In this document: positions 25,900 through 36,362 of the stretch, piece by piece
How the letters are laid out: each line of letters opens with the position of its first letter
Position numbering within the stretch: the stretch's first letter is position 1
NCBI GenBank assembly: GCA_030448225.1
Contig: JAUJNJ010000031.1
Span: forward strand, 1-53,872
From: Phycisphaerae bacterium
GTDB taxonomy: Bacteria; Planctomycetota; Phycisphaerae; Tepidisphaerales; Tepidisphaeraceae
DNA length: 53,872 nucleotides
Direction: 5' to 3'
The notes under the pieces: generated by a model
What the model saw: only the letters and a program-made list of their open reading frames with translations
What the model was told of the DNA's origin: nothing
The model's database searches: none
Made by a program: the position numbers and the translations under genes

Positions 25900-27165
25900 T
25901 CAGCGTGGCGGCGGCGCCAACTCCGCCAACCGCCGCTTCAGGAACCGCCGCTCCGGCTCGAGCCGCGCGGTCTCCAGCGCCCGGGCGTAGCTCGCCCGCG
26001 CCTCGTCGAGCCGTCCGAGCCGCCGAAACAGGTCGGCGCGGGCGGCGTGGGCGAGGTGGTAGTGGGCCAACTCCCCGCGTGCCAGGATCGCCTCCACCAG
26101 CGCCAGCCCCGCCGCCGGGCCGTCCCGCATCGCCAGCGCCGCCGCGCGGTTCAGCTCCGCCACGGCCGACGGCTCGACGCGCAGCAGCACGTCGTACAAC
26201 CCGACGATCTGCTGCCAGTCGGTCGCGTGCGCGTCGGGCGCCTCGTCATGCACGGCCGCAATCGCCGCCTGCAACGTGTACGGACCGAACCGCCGCGACC
26301 GCAGCGCCCGCTCGACCAGCGCCGCGCCCTCGGCGATGCGCCCGTGGTCCCACCGCGACCGATCCTGGTCCGCCAGCAGGACGAGTTCGCCGGCGTCGCA
26401 GGTGCGCGCCGCCCGCCGCGCGTCGTGCAGCAGCATGAGCGCGAGCAGGCCCTGCGCTTCCGGCTCGGGCAGCAGTTCCACGAGGAGCCGCCCCAGCCGG
26501 ATCGCCTCGGCCGCCAGGTCGGCGCGCGTCAGCGTCTCGCCCGACGACGCCGCGTAACCCTCGTTGAACACGAGGTACACCACCTGCAGCACCGCGTCGA
26601 GCCGGTCCGCCAGCTCGGCCCGCGCCGGCACGGCGTACGGGATCCCGGCGTCGCGGATCTTCGCCTTGGCGCGCACGATCCGCTGCGCCACCGTCGCCGG
26701 TGAACTGAGGAACGCGCGGGCGATCTCCTCGGTCGTCAGGCCGCACACTTCGCGGAGCGTCAGCGCCGCGCGGGCGTCGGCCGCGAGGGCCGGGTGGCAG
26801 CAGGTGAAGACGAGCCGGAGGCGGTCGTCGGCGACGGCGTCGCCCTCGTCGACCTCGCCCGCACGCGCGTCGCGCGCGCCGAGCTGCCGCGCCAGCTCGG
26901 CCAGGCGGGCGTCGGACCGGGCGCGCCGCCGGACCGCGTCCACGCCGCGGAACCGGCCCGCCGACACCAGCCACGCCCGCGGGTTGCCCGGCACGCCCTC
27001 CGTCGGCCAGCGCTCCACCGCCGCGGCGAACGCCTCGTGCAAAGCCTCCTCGGCGACGTCAAAGTCGCCCAGGAGGCGGATCAGGGTCGCCAGCACCCGC
27101 CGCGACTCGGCACGGTACAGCGCGTCGACCGCCGCGCGGACGGGCTCGCCGTCGGGCGCGTTCAA
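25900..27165 (-). CDS. ECF sigma factor with C-terminal DUF6596/TPR-like domain
   Basis: 421 residues from a TTG at 27165 that overlaps the stop of the YCII gene (TTGA). Region 2: YRAESRRVLATLIRLLGDFDVAEEALHEAFAAAVERWPTEGVPGNPRAWLVSAGRFRGVDAVRRRAR. Region 4: CGLTTEEIARAFLSSPATVAQRIVRAKAKIRDAGIPYAVP. A long C-terminal domain follows: VLQVVYLVFNEGYAASSGETLTRADLAAEAIRLGRLLVELLPEPEAQGLLALMLLHDARR..., then helical repeats (AVAELNRAAALAMRDGPAAGLALVEAILARGELAHYHLAHAARADLFRRLGRLDEARASYARAL). This layout is typical of sigma factors that travel with a YCII/DGPF protein, as here, rather than an anti-sigma factor. The C-terminal domain is thought to regulate the sigma factor; the signal is unknown. Confidence 0.93.
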   Translation of the reverse strand: MNAPDGEPVRAAVDALYRAESRRVLATLIRLLGDFDVAEEALHEAFAAAVERWPTEGVPGNPRAWLVSAGRFRGVDAVRRRARSDARLAELARQLGARDARAGEVDEGDAVADDRLRLVFTCCHPALAADARAALTLREVCGLTTEEIARAFLSSPATVAQRIVRAKAKIRDAGIPYAVPARAELADRLDAVLQVVYLVFNEGYAASSGETLTRADLAAEAIRLGRLLVELLPEPEAQGLLALMLLHDARRAARTCDAGELVLLADQDRSRWDHGRIAEGAALVERALRSRRFGPYTLQAAIAAVHDEAPDAHATDWQQIVGLYDVLLRVEPSAVAELNRAAALAMRDGPAAGLALVEAILARGELAHYHLAHAARADLFRRLGRLDEARASYARALETARLEPERRFLKRRLAELAPPPR

Positions 27166-27530
27166 GCCTGCCCCGGCTTCTTCGAGTGGTCCATCACCGG
27201 CCGGATCTCCACGCTCCCGGTGCTGGCGGAGGGGATGCGGCTGGCGATGCCGATCGCCTCGTTGAGGTCGCGCGCCTCGATGAGGTAGAACCCGCCGAGC
27301 TGCTCGCGCGTCTCGGCGAACGGGCCGTCCGTGGTGGTGCGCCGGCCGTTGCGGATCCGCACGGTCGTCGCCGTCGCCGCCGGTTGCAGCGCCTCGCCGG
27401 CCACGAAGTGACCGCTCTGGCGGACCTCGCCCGTGAACGCCATGTACTCGCCCATGAACGCGTCCGACTCGCTCTTGCTCATCGCCGCCAGCTTCTGCTC
27501 CTCGTCGTAGATCATGCACAGGTATCGCAT
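27162..27530 (-). CDS. YCII-related (DGPF-domain) protein
   Basis: 122 residues. MRYLCMIYDEEQ at the start and TTTDGPFAETREQLGGFYLIEARDLNEAIGIASRIP in the middle define the YCII/DGPF family, small dimeric alpha-beta barrel proteins. The downstream overlapping gene encodes the matching DUF6596 sigma factor; the pair is widely conserved and the YCII protein probably senses or responds to the signal. The ATG at 27530 has AGGAG upstream. Intact. Confidence 0.93.
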   Translation of the reverse strand: MRYLCMIYDEEQKLAAMSKSESDAFMGEYMAFTGEVRQSGHFVAGEALQPAATATTVRIRNGRRTTTDGPFAETREQLGGFYLIEARDLNEAIGIASRIPSASTGSVEIRPVMDHSKKPGQA

Positions 27531-28165
27531 CGCGATTCGCTCCTGAAAAGGGGTTGGGTCCAACCAGACACCCTCTTGTCGCTGCGCGGCCGCCCGAATC
27601 GACATCGTATTTTCTCGGGCGCGCCGATTTGCCGGAACGTCGTGCCGCGCCCTCCGATCGAGAACGGAGGCGGGACGGGGGCAAACCGACCCGCGCGTTG
27701 AAAACGCGACGCGCCTAGTGAAGAACGTGGGGATGAACTTTCCGCGAAAACGGCTGGGAGGCCTGCCTCGACGTGACACGCGCGGCAGCCGTCGGAACTT
27801 GACGCGCACTCGCACGGCCGTTCGATCAGATAACGATAACGCGGGCGGCTGTACGCCGGGGCAGGCGCGAAGAACTTGCGGTGCGAACGGCTCCTGCCGG
27901 GGGCCGCCGCTGCTTCTGCGACGCCATCCGGCGGGCGGTCGCGATGATGGGGCGTCAACGCCCCGGACCCGGCTACGGCCGTCGCGTCCCGCCCGTCTGC
28001 CGCTGCACTTCGCCAAGGGCGGAGCCGGAACGAATCGCAGCCCGGTCGCGCGCCGACCGCTTTTCCATGGCGGGACACGGGGCGGGTCGCTATAGTCTCC
28101 GCCGCCAAGGGGTGGGCGGGCGCCCTGCGTGCGTCCTTTGTTCACGTGCCAGAGGGGCTCTGCTC
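27531..28165. other. Divergent intergenic region, 635 bp
   Basis: It lies between the YCII operon (minus) and the large repeat protein (plus) and must contain both promoters. It has short inverted repeats (CCTCCG/CGGAGG around 27650-27672 and CGCGTT/AACGCG around 27693-27710). I see no coding region that looks real on either strand. Confidence 0.5.
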
Positions 28166-30988
28166 TTGAAATACGATCGAAAACTCGTGCTCGGGACCGC
28201 ATGCGCGGCCGCCGTCCTGGTCGCCGCGCGCGCCGGGGCGGCCGACTTCACGTGGACGGGCGCCTCGCCGGCCACGCCGGACGTCAACGACGGGCGGAAC
28301 TTCGTGGGCGGCGTCGCCCCGGCGACCGTCGCGCCGGACGCGAACGTCATCTTCAGCAGCGCCGCCACCGCCCCCGAGAACCAGCACGCGCCGAACTTCG
28401 CCGCCGACACGTCCTGGCGCTCGCTGCGGTTCACGGGCGACGCCTTGTTCTGGCTCCGCACCAGCGGCGGCCACGGCCTGACGCTTACCGACGGGATCAC
28501 CAACGCCAGCACCTACAACCAGCTCGTCTCCATCCCGATCATCCTCGGCGCCGCCGGGACGGTCACCGTCGGCGCCGCCGGCCTCGCGTTCAGCGGCTAC
28601 GGCCGGATCGACACCAACGGCCACGCGCTTTACTTGAGCGGCGGCGGCACGCTCACCGCGCCGATCCGCGGGAGCGGCCCTCTGAACGTGTTCTCGGGCT
28701 CCCGCGCCACGCTCAGCGGCGACAGCACGTACACCGGCGTCACCTTCGTCTACGACCGGTCGTCGCTCACGCTCGCCAACGGCTCGATGAACGGCTCGAA
28801 CCTCGACGCCGCGACGCACAGCCGCTTCACCGTCGGCGCCGGCGGCCGCTTCGGGCCGGCCACCGGCACCGGGACGAACACGATCACGCTCGGCGGCATC
28901 ACCGGCGTCGACGCGGGGCACGTGACGCTCCTCACCGGCGGCACGGTCAACACCCTCAGGACCTTGGTCGGCCAGAATCTCGGCAACGGGTACAGCGCCG
29001 GCGGCACGTTCACGCAGAGCGGCGGCACGCACCGCACCGAGCGGCTGCACGTGGCGTCGACCAACGGCTGGAACCCCGCCGCCTACGACCTCGGCGCCGG
29101 CACGCTCACCGCCGCCACCGAAACGATCGGCGCCGGCGCCACGTTCCGCCAGGCCGGCGGCACGCACGCGGTCACCGGCGCGTTGTCGGTCGACGGCGCG
29201 ACGCGGGACGGCGCGCTGGCGGCGGCGTTCCACCTCTCGGGCGGCACGCTCGCCGCCGCCGCGCTCACCGCCGCCGACGCCCGCTTCGGCACGTTCCGCC
29301 AGACCGGCGGCACCGCCGAGGTCGGGAGCGTCTACCTCGGCTTCGCCGCCGGCGGCGACGGCACCTACACGCTCGGCGGCGGCACGCTCTCGGCGCTCTC
29401 GGTCACGAGCATCGGCGGCCGCGGCACGTTCAACTTCGACGGCGGCACCCTCGCCGCCCGCGCGAACCTGAGCCTCTTCCCCCAGGGCAGCGTGTCGCTC
29501 GTCGTGCAGGACGGCGGCGCCCGGATCGACACCGCCGGCTTCGACGCCTCGATCACGAAGGTGATCGGCCACGACGCGACACTCGGCGCCACGAGGGACG
29601 GCGGCCTGACCAAGGCCGGCGCCGGCTCGCTGGCGGTGACGGCCGCCAACACCTACACCGGCCCGACCACCGTCAACGCCGGCACGCTGATGGCGAACAA
29701 CACCACCGGCTCCGCGACCGGCCCCGGCGCCGTCACCGTGAACGCCGGCGCCACGCTCGGCGGCAACGGCAGCGTCGCCGGCGCCGTGACCGCCAGCGGC
29801 ACGATCGCCCCCGGCACCGCCGCCGCGGCGGGCCGGCTCAGCACCGGCGGGGCCGTCACGCTCAGCGGCACGGGCGCCGTGCTCCGCACGAACCTCGGCG
29901 GCACGACGCCCGGGCGCCGCCGGCCACGACCAGCTCGCCGCCGCCGGCGCGGTGACGCTCGGCGGGGCGCTGAACGTCGACCTCGTCAACGGCCACACGC
30001 CGGCGACGCCGCCGATCCCCGCCGGCGGGGCCGGCGACGTCTACAAGGTCGTGACCGCCTCGGCCGTCAGCGGGCGCGTTCGCGACCACGTCGGGCCTGG
30101 ACTACGCCAACGCCGCCGAGACCGGCCGGCTGCTGCAGCTGCGGGTCAACCCGGCCGACGTGACGCTGCGGGCGTTCCAGTACGCCGCGGGCGACGTGAA
30201 CATGGACCAGCAGGTCAGCCCCGACGACATCAACCTGATCCTCCGCGCCCGCAAGTACGACGCCGGCCCCTCCAACGCCACCTGGGCCCAGGGCGACGTC
30301 GACAACGACCAGGACGTGGACCCGGACGACATCAACCTGATCCTCCGCGGCCGCCGCTACGACCGCGGCACCTACGGCGAGCCGGCCCCGGCGGCGACGG
30401 CGTCCGCCCTCGGCGGCGGCGGCGCGACGTCCCTGACCGTCGCGTCGGCCCCGGCGGCCCCGGCGGCCGAGGCGACGACCGGCGGCGGGCAGCCGAACGA
30501 CGGCCGGCCGACCGTCACGTACGACCCCGGCACCGGCGACATCGGCGTCGAGGTCGACGGTTTGTCGATCGACGGCGTGGACCTGCAGAGCGCCGCCAGC
30601 GGCACGTTCATCGACCCGGCCGACCCGCGCAACGTGCCGGGCGCGGTTCCCCGACGGCAGCGCGCTGACGGTCGACCGGGCGAACCGCGTGTTCTACTCG
30701 CGGTTCAACCAGCCGTTCGCCAACCACAGCCTCGGGCCGATCGCGTTCGCCGGCCTGAGCGAGCAGTTCCTGCTGTCGGACCTGACGCTGACGTACGAGG
30801 CGTTCGACCCCGCGACCGGCAACGGCTTCGGCGCGCGTTCGACGTCCGCGTCGTCCCCGAACCCGCCGGCCTCACGCTGCTGGCCTCAGGCCGCCGCCGG
30901 CCTGCTGGGGCGGGCGCCGGCGGCGGCGCGAGCGGGGTCTGGAGGATCAGGGCGGGCGTCCGGCCGGCGGCGCGTCTACCAACCGTGA
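28166..30988 (+). CDS. Autotransporter-strand repeat protein with dockerin-like repeats and PEP-CTERM tail (frameshifted in its last third)
   Basis: The TTG start at 28166 has GAGGGG upstream and gives a signal peptide (MKYDRKLVLGTACAAAVLVAARAGA). A long beta-helix-like region of Gly/Thr-rich repeats follows, including an autotransporter-associated strand (GGLTKAGAGSLAVTAANTYTGPTTVNAGTLMANN). After ~29900 the reading frame changes about five times, but the protein continues: AAGHDQLAAAGAVTLGGALNVDLVNGHTP, then two EF-hand-like dockerin repeats (GDVNMDQQVSPDDINLILRARKY and GDVDNDQDVDPDDINLILRGRRY), then FSRFNQPFANHSLGPIAFAG and VVPEPAGLTLLAS...GLLGR, a PEP-CTERM ending. The first two thirds are perfectly open, so the breaks are probably sequence errors. 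Presumably a cell-surface protein. Confidence 0.8.
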
Positions 30989-31146
30989 GGCCCCCCATCG
31001 CGTAGGACGGACTCCTGCCGCATGAGGAACGCCGTGCCGGCGTGATGGTGGCTGGGGCGCGGCCCGCGTTCACGACGTGGATCTCCGGCGGCGGCACCAA
31101 GCCGGGCGTGCGGTGGCGCCGCGGCACAACGCGCGTGAGCAGCGAA

Positions 31147-31606
31147 TCAATTTGCCTGACGGCGGCCGGGGTGATGGAAGAGCAGCGCCTCACCATCGAC
31201 GTAAACCAGGCCGGCCGGTTGCCCCGCGGCGGCGAGCAGGTCGAGCAGTTCCTCGTCGTCCAGCTGTCTCACCAACGGAGGCTCCGCCGGCGGTCGCGAG
31301 GCGGCCGTCGACCGCTCGCCCCGGTGGCCGCGCCGCGGCGCGCCTGCCCGCTGTCCGTGGGGGCCGTGGCCACGACGCCGGTCGGTTCCCGCACTTGCGG
31401 GCCGACGCTGACCGGATGGTGCCCCGCGCGCGGGAACGATCGCCGCGAACAACCCCAGCACGACCATCACGAGCACCCCCGTGCTGTACCAGCCACGCGC
31501 CAGCGCCGCCGCCGCCGCCTGCGCGACGCGAGGTTTGCGCCATCTCGAGGATCTGCTCGCGGCGGGCCCGGCCCGCCTCCGTCAGTGGCAGTTGTTCATC
31601 GCTCAA
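31147..31606 (-). CDS. Small single-pass membrane protein, putative partner of the sigma factor (frameshifted)
   Basis: It starts at a TTG (31606) that overlaps the sigma stop as TTGA: MSDEQLPLTEAGRARREQILEMAQTSRRA. After a frame break it continues with a hydrophobic segment (GVLVMVVLGLFAAIVP), a proline/arginine-rich stretch and a C-terminal motif LDDEELLDLLAAAGQPAGLVYVDGEALLFHH. The position directly after the ECF sigma gene, with a cytoplasmic helix and one membrane segment, suggests an anti-sigma factor. No known anti-sigma motif is visible, so this is inference. Confidence 0.6.
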
Positions 31607-32187
31607 GACCGCCCTCCGATTCCTCGGCCGCGGCGGGACCGCAGTCGTCGCAACGCGCGACGCAGTTGCCCGTCGACCGTCCCGACGGTGACGCCCATCG
31701 CCCGGCCACGCGGGCGAGCGTCCACCCGTCCCGGTAACGCAACTCGATGGCCCGGACGAGGCGCGCGGGTCGAGGTGGGCGAGCTCGTCGCGGAGCCACG
31801 CCGGCGCGCGCGGCCGTCTCGTCGGCGTCGTCGCCATCGACGGCCCCGGCACCGCGGACGAGCGGCGGCCGCGGCGAGCGTTTCTCGCCGGCTGCCTCTG
31901 CTCGCGGCGGAGCAGGTCGTACGCGGCCGTGCGCACGACCAGCCGCAGCCACGCGGACCGTGCCGCCGCCTCCGACTCGACCGGCCGCACCGTGCGGATC
32001 ACGCGGAGCACGGCGTCCTGCACCACGTCGAGGCAGAACATCTCGTCGCGGCCGGTCGCGCGGCGGGCGGCGGCGTGCAGGGTAGCGGCGCGCGGTAGAA
32101 GCGGCTCGACGGCCGCCCCGTCGCCCGCCGCCATGGCCTTGGTCAACGCGGCGGTGAGGTTGTCGTCGGAGTCGCAATCCGCTTCAT
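31603..32187 (-). CDS. ECF sigma factor (frameshifted)
   Basis: The ATG at 32187 overlaps the stop of the upstream gene (ATGA). Region 2 is readable: AMAAGDGAAVEPLLPRAATLHAAARRATGRDEMFCLDVVQDAVLRVIRTVRPVESEAAARSAWLRLVVRTAAYDLLRREQR. Region 4 is in another frame: ELAHLDPRA...AIELRYRDGWTLARVAGRW...GQLRRALRRLRS. The domain order and length (~195 residues) fit an ECF sigma factor. The breaks are single-base and the gene is flanked by intact overlaps, so it is probably functional in the organism. Confidence 0.75.
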
Positions 32188-33272
32188 CCTGGCCTACACC
32201 CGATCGAGCGTCCGTCCATCACCGTGGCCGCGCGCTTCGCCGCCTCCTCGGGCGGGCCGGCAAGGATCGGGCTGTTCCGGGGCCGCAGGACGCGGCGACC
32301 GTCTCGGGAAGTTCGGGAACCGGAGTGATCACCCCGGGCGGAAACCACGCACGCCGTCGCCGCCGATGCGCCGGTCGATTTCGGAAGCCGGGCGATGTCT
32401 CCGCCCGGTTCGCGGCGAGTTGTTTCTCCAGATCCGCGATGGGCCCGCGTCGCCTCCAGGTCTTTCCGCAGGCGGTCGAGGGTCTCCGCTTCCGGATCCG
32501 TCCGCGCGCGTCCAGCGCGTCGCGAACGGCCGCGTGCGCCGCGATGCCCCTGACGATCAGCGACTGCGTCGCCTCGTGCACGAGCAGTTCCGGCGTCCCC
32601 CGGCCCCTCCTCGGGGACCTTGCTCACCACTTGCTTGATCAGGGAAAGCACGTCGTCGAAGGCCTTCTTCTGTTGCTGCGTCGGGTGATCGGCCCCCTTC
32701 TGGCCGCAGCCCGAGGTGCGCCTGCCCGAGACGGTAGACGCAGGACCGGCGGCTCGGCGATTTCCGACACCTTAGGGTCGCCGGTGCGGAGGACGCGGAT
32801 CACGTGGACGGGCATCCCGTCCGAGAACGGCGGCGGCTCGACGGGGGTGATCGTGAGTTCTGGATGAGCCGCCTGGAGGACGGCGAGCAACTGGGTGACC
32901 GGCATGTTCTTCAGCCGCAGGCGAATGACCGGCTCGTCCGCGGGCACGAGCGACTCGCGTACCACGACCGCCTGGAACCGCGGGTCGACGTCGCGCAGAA
33001 ACGCCACCACGTCCTCCAGCGCGGCGCGTGGTCGATGTTCACCTCCGGGATCAGCGGATGTTCCGGGACGGGGTCGCCGCTTTTGCCCGCAGCGAACGGG
33101 TCGGCGCGCCTTCGGGCGCGCCGGGGACGGCCGCCGGGCCGACGGGTGGCGTCGCGGGCAGGTGGCGGGGCAGGCGGTGGCGGCGGCGGCGGGGTCTGGG
33201 CGGCTGCAAAACTGTGGACCATCGGCAGCACTGCGGCGGCGGCGGGAAGGAAGAGGATCGGATTTTTCGCAC
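32184..33272 (-). CDS. Secreted protein with a secretin/TonB short N-terminal (STN)-like domain (frameshifted)
   Basis: The start is a GTG at 33272; one missing A directly after it hides the true frame. A signal peptide (NPILFLPAAAAVLPMVHSFAAAQ) is followed by a Pro-rich linker and then VNIDHAPLEDVVAFLRDVDPRFQAVVVRESLVPADEPVIRLRLKNMPVTQLLAVLQAAHPELTITPVEPP, which has the pattern of the STN/secretin N-terminal module found in planctomycete proteins. Restoring one G/C base near 33023 joins the two parts. The rest is helical and Arg-rich, mostly unreadable because of further breaks, ending GRSIGCRPG. It is the first gene of an operon with an ECF sigma factor and a small membrane protein, so it may act as the extracytoplasmic sensor. 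Confidence 0.6.
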
Positions 33273-33809
33273 GGTTGACACCTTTTCGGCAGGGAACCAC
33301 GTCTTGAGGACTCGACACGGCCGCCCCCATACGACGCCCGCCGCGGCTTTTCGCGGCCGGGCCGGATTTTTTCGCGTACCGTCCCCGAGGAAGTGCGACT
33401 GCATTCAGCGGACACCCGCTGGAGCCCGGTTCGACGCGGCCGCCGGGCCGACGCGGAGCATGATGACCGAGGCGGCCGGCGTGCCGGTCGCGATGACGGT
33501 CGGCCGCTCGAACCGTCGCGACCTGAAGATGGCGTGATGAACGGACAACGAGCGTCCGTGCTGCTGGTCGCTGAACTGACGGAGCAGCGCGCTGCGCACG
33601 CGCTCGTTCCTGTTCCGGCGATCCTCCGGCCGCATCGTCCACCGTTTTCGAGATCGCAGGCGTCGCTGCGGGCGGGGCAGGATCGACCATTTGCGTCTCG
33701 TGATCCGCCGCCGTTGTCGTCGCCAGAAGGTGGCGATGATGGTGCGCCGCGGCACGAGAATGCACTTCGCAAGTCTGCGGCCGTAATCGGAAGAAGGTGG
33801 GGAACGCCA
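33273..33809. other. Divergent intergenic region, about 540 bp
   Basis: It separates the minus-strand sigma operon from the plus-strand lipid operon and must hold both promoters. A minus-strand stretch reads LLRQFSDQQHGRSLSVHHAIFRSRRFERPTVIATGTPAASVIMLRVGP, which looks vaguely protein-like, but I cannot assign it. An ATG-rich patch at 33460-33540 has no convincing gene. Confidence 0.4.
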
Positions 33810-34790
33810 TGGATCGACTGATCGAACTGCCTGCGGCGGAGCACGTCGACTACAGGCTCCTATCGCCGCTCGTGCAGCCTCTCGCGGTGGACGAATGGCG
33901 GCGGCACGCGCCGGCGCACTTCGTCGCCGTCCGCGACGGCGCGCCTGCAGGACGATGCTCGATCTGGACCGTCGGGACGCCGCCGATCGACGGCGAGGCG
34001 GTGGGCGTCGTCGGCCATTACGCGACCGTTGACGCAGATGCCGGCACAACGCTGCTCCCGCACGCGGTGCGACGGTTGCGCGAGCACGGCCTCGCGGGCG
34101 GTCGGGCCGATGGACGGCAACACCTGGCGGCGGTACCGCCTCGTGACGCACCGCGGCGACGAGCCGCCGTTCTTCCTCGAACCCGACAACCCCGACGACT
34201 GGCCGGACCACTTCGCCGCCGCCGGGTTCCTGCCGCTCTCGCGCTACTTTCTCCGGGATGAACGACGACCTCACCGTCACCGATCCGTGCCGGCCGCGGC
34301 GAGCCGCGGCTCGCGGAGGTCGATGTCGTCATCCGGCCGATCAACCTGCGCGAGTTCCGAGGAGAGCTGCGCGGTGCACGCGGCTCTCGATGTCCGCGTT
34401 CGCCGACAACTTCCTCTACACCCCGATCGCCGAGTCCGAGTTCCTGGACATGTACGAGCCGGTGCGCGCACGTGCGGCCGGAATGCGTGCTGCTCGCCGA
34501 GCAGCGGGCGCTGATCGGCTTCATGTTCGGGTTGCCCCGACCTCCGCGCAGGCGGCGCGCGGCGGGCCGATCGACACGGCGATCGCCAAGACGGTCGCCG
34601 TCCGTCCCGGCCGCACCGCGCGGGGTTGGGCAGCGTGCTGATCGACCGGTTCCAGCAGGCGCGGGCGGCTGGGCTACGGCGCGTCGTCCACGCGCGATGC
34701 ACGAGGGGAACCGTTCGCGGCAGATGGTAGCGCGGCGCCGGGCGGCCGATGCGGCAGTACACCCTCTTCGCCAGGGCGACCGACGAATGA
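33810..34790 (+). CDS. GNAT-family acetyltransferase, first gene of the lipid operon (frameshifted)
   Basis: Start ATG at 33810 after AAGGTGGGGAA. The N-terminal half reads YRLLSPLVQPLAVDEWRRHAPAHFVAVRDGAPAGRCSIWTVGTPPIDGEAVGVVGHYATVD...GPMDGNTWRRYRLVTHRGDEPPFFLEPDNPDDWPDHFAAAGFLPLSRYFS. After several frame changes the second half continues VVIRPINLREFRGEL...FLDMYEPV...VRPECVLLAEQ...ALIGFMFGLP and the acetyl-CoA binding part VAVRPGRTARGLGSVLIDRF. Two GNAT-like halves in one ~325-residue chain suggest a double-GNAT protein. It overlaps the next gene by 4 bp. Substrate unknown; within this operon it could acylate an amine of the lipid head group. Confidence 0.65.
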
Positions 34791-36362
34791 ACGTCACCCA
34801 CCTGCTCACGCTTCAGTCGGCCGAGCGACCGGACGCCGCCGCGATCGTGGAAGGCGCCGGCCGCGCGCCAAGGCGGGTGGCGTTCGCGCAGCTCGAGGCG
34901 CGCGGTCGGTCGCGGCGGCGGGCGCGCGTGCCGCGACGGGGTCGTCGCCGGCGACCTGGGTGCTGATCCTCGTCCCGATGTCGGCCGACCTGTACGCGCG
35001 CGACCGCGGTCTTCCGCCCGGGCGCGGTGGCGACGTTCCTCGACCTGTCGGCGGGGCTACGCATCGTCGGCACTGCGCTGCACGCGCACCCCGCGCGCCT
35101 TCGTCGCGGCCGCCAGACGCGCACGTGCTGCGGCTGGTGTCGCTCTCGCGCTTCGCCGCATCCCGCGACGATCTCCGGTCGGCTGGCCGGTCGCGCGGCG
35201 CGATGACCGACGCGCGTGGCACCGGCACGCTGATTCGCCGACGTCGCCAGCCGCGCCGACGCGGACCCAGCGCTGTTGACGTTCTAAGAGCGGCAGCACC
35301 GGCGAGCCCAAGGCCGCCCTGCTGGTCCCCGGCTTCCTCGCCGCGCGCAGCACCACGCGCTGGCGGCGGCGATCGAGCTACGCGCCGGGGAAGTCGACCT
35401 GGCGACGCTGCCGATCTTCGCGCAACCCGAACCTCGCGTCGAGCGACCACGCTCATCCCGAACGCGAACCTCCGCCGGCCGGGTTCGTCCGCGGCGAGCC
35501 GATCACTGCAGGCAGGTCCGCGACGAACGCCACCCGCAGCGACGCTTCGCCGGCGTTCTTCGAGCGGCTGCTCGACGGCGCGCGCAGGGCGGCGCGCTCG
35601 CCGGCTGCCGCGTGTATACCGGCGAGGCCTCGTCTTCCCCGGGCTGCTCGCGCGGCGCAGCCGCGATGCCGTCGGCGCGGGTGGTGGCGGTGTACGGGTC
35701 GACCGAGGCGGAGCCGATCGCGCATCGGCGTGGACGAAGTGTCGGCCGAAGACGCCACCGCCATGTTCGCCGGCGCGACCTGCTGGCCGGGTAGCCGCCG
35801 GCGCCGCAGGTGCGTCTGCGGATCGTGCCCGGCGTGGGGCACGCCGATCCCGCCGATGACCGAGGCCGCGTTCCGGGGCGATGACGTTGCCCGCCGGCGA
35901 CGCGGGCGAGATCGTCGTGCAGGGCGACCACGTGCTCCGCGGCTACCTCCACGGCGCCGGCGACGCGCGGGCCAAGTTCCGCGTGGGCGACGACGTCTGG
36001 CCTGGAGCGATGCGGGCTACCTCGACGCGCGGGGCCGACTCTGGCTGCTGGGCCAGGCGGAGGCTCCGGATCGTGGATGATCGCGGAACGATCTACCCGT
36101 TCGCCGTCGAGTGCCGCGAGGCGGATCGACGGCGTCGCGGTCCGCGTTGTCCAGCACGAGGGGCGCGCGTCGCCGTCGTGCAGCCGCGGATCGCCGCGCC
36201 CCCGTGGACGTCGCGCGGGTCGCGTCGGCGTCGGCGTGGGCATCGCTGGACGACGTGCTACAGGTGCGGCGGTTCCGGTCGACAAACGCACAACGCGGAA
36301 AATCGATATCCCGCGCTTGCGCCCGGATGCTCGCACGCGTCCGAACGAAGGCCCGTCGATGA
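34787..36362 (+). CDS. AMP-dependent acyl-CoA synthetase/ligase (frameshifted)
   Basis: Start MNVTHLLTLQSAERPDAAAIVEGAGRAPRRVAFAQLEAR; then VVAGDWVLILVPMSADLYA, FTSGSTGEPKAAL (the P-loop-like AMP-binding motif, around 35280-35320), VYTGGGLVFPGLLARL, VVAVYGSTEAEPIAH (adenine-binding motif), AGEIVVQGDHVLRGYLHG, GDVW..GDAGYLDARGRLWLLGQAEARI (hinge motif) and the C-terminal VRRFPVDKRHNAKIDYPALARML with the catalytic lysine region. These are all ANL-family signatures. It is shorter than average (~525 residues) and most like ligases of lipid or olefin pathways. Start and stop overlap the neighbours by 4 bp. It should activate a carboxylic acid as AMP ester or CoA thioester, perhaps feeding the HMG-CoA reductase next door. 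Confidence 0.8.

Noticed and set aside
25900..27530. YCII protein as the anti-sigma factor of the DUF6596 sigma gene
   Set aside because: It has no membrane segment or known anti-sigma domain; the pair is conserved, but direct inhibition is not shown by sequence.
19605..27670. A shared short motif TCGAGAA(T/C)GGAGG at 19605 and 27658
   Set aside because: Thirteen bases with one mismatch, preceded by CGCCCT in both. It may be a tiny dispersed repeat, but two short copies are not enough to call one.
33460..33540. A small plus-strand gene (MMTEAAGVPVAMTVGRS...)
   Set aside because: About 25 residues, no good ribosome-binding site and no recognisable family; more likely part of the divergent promoter region.
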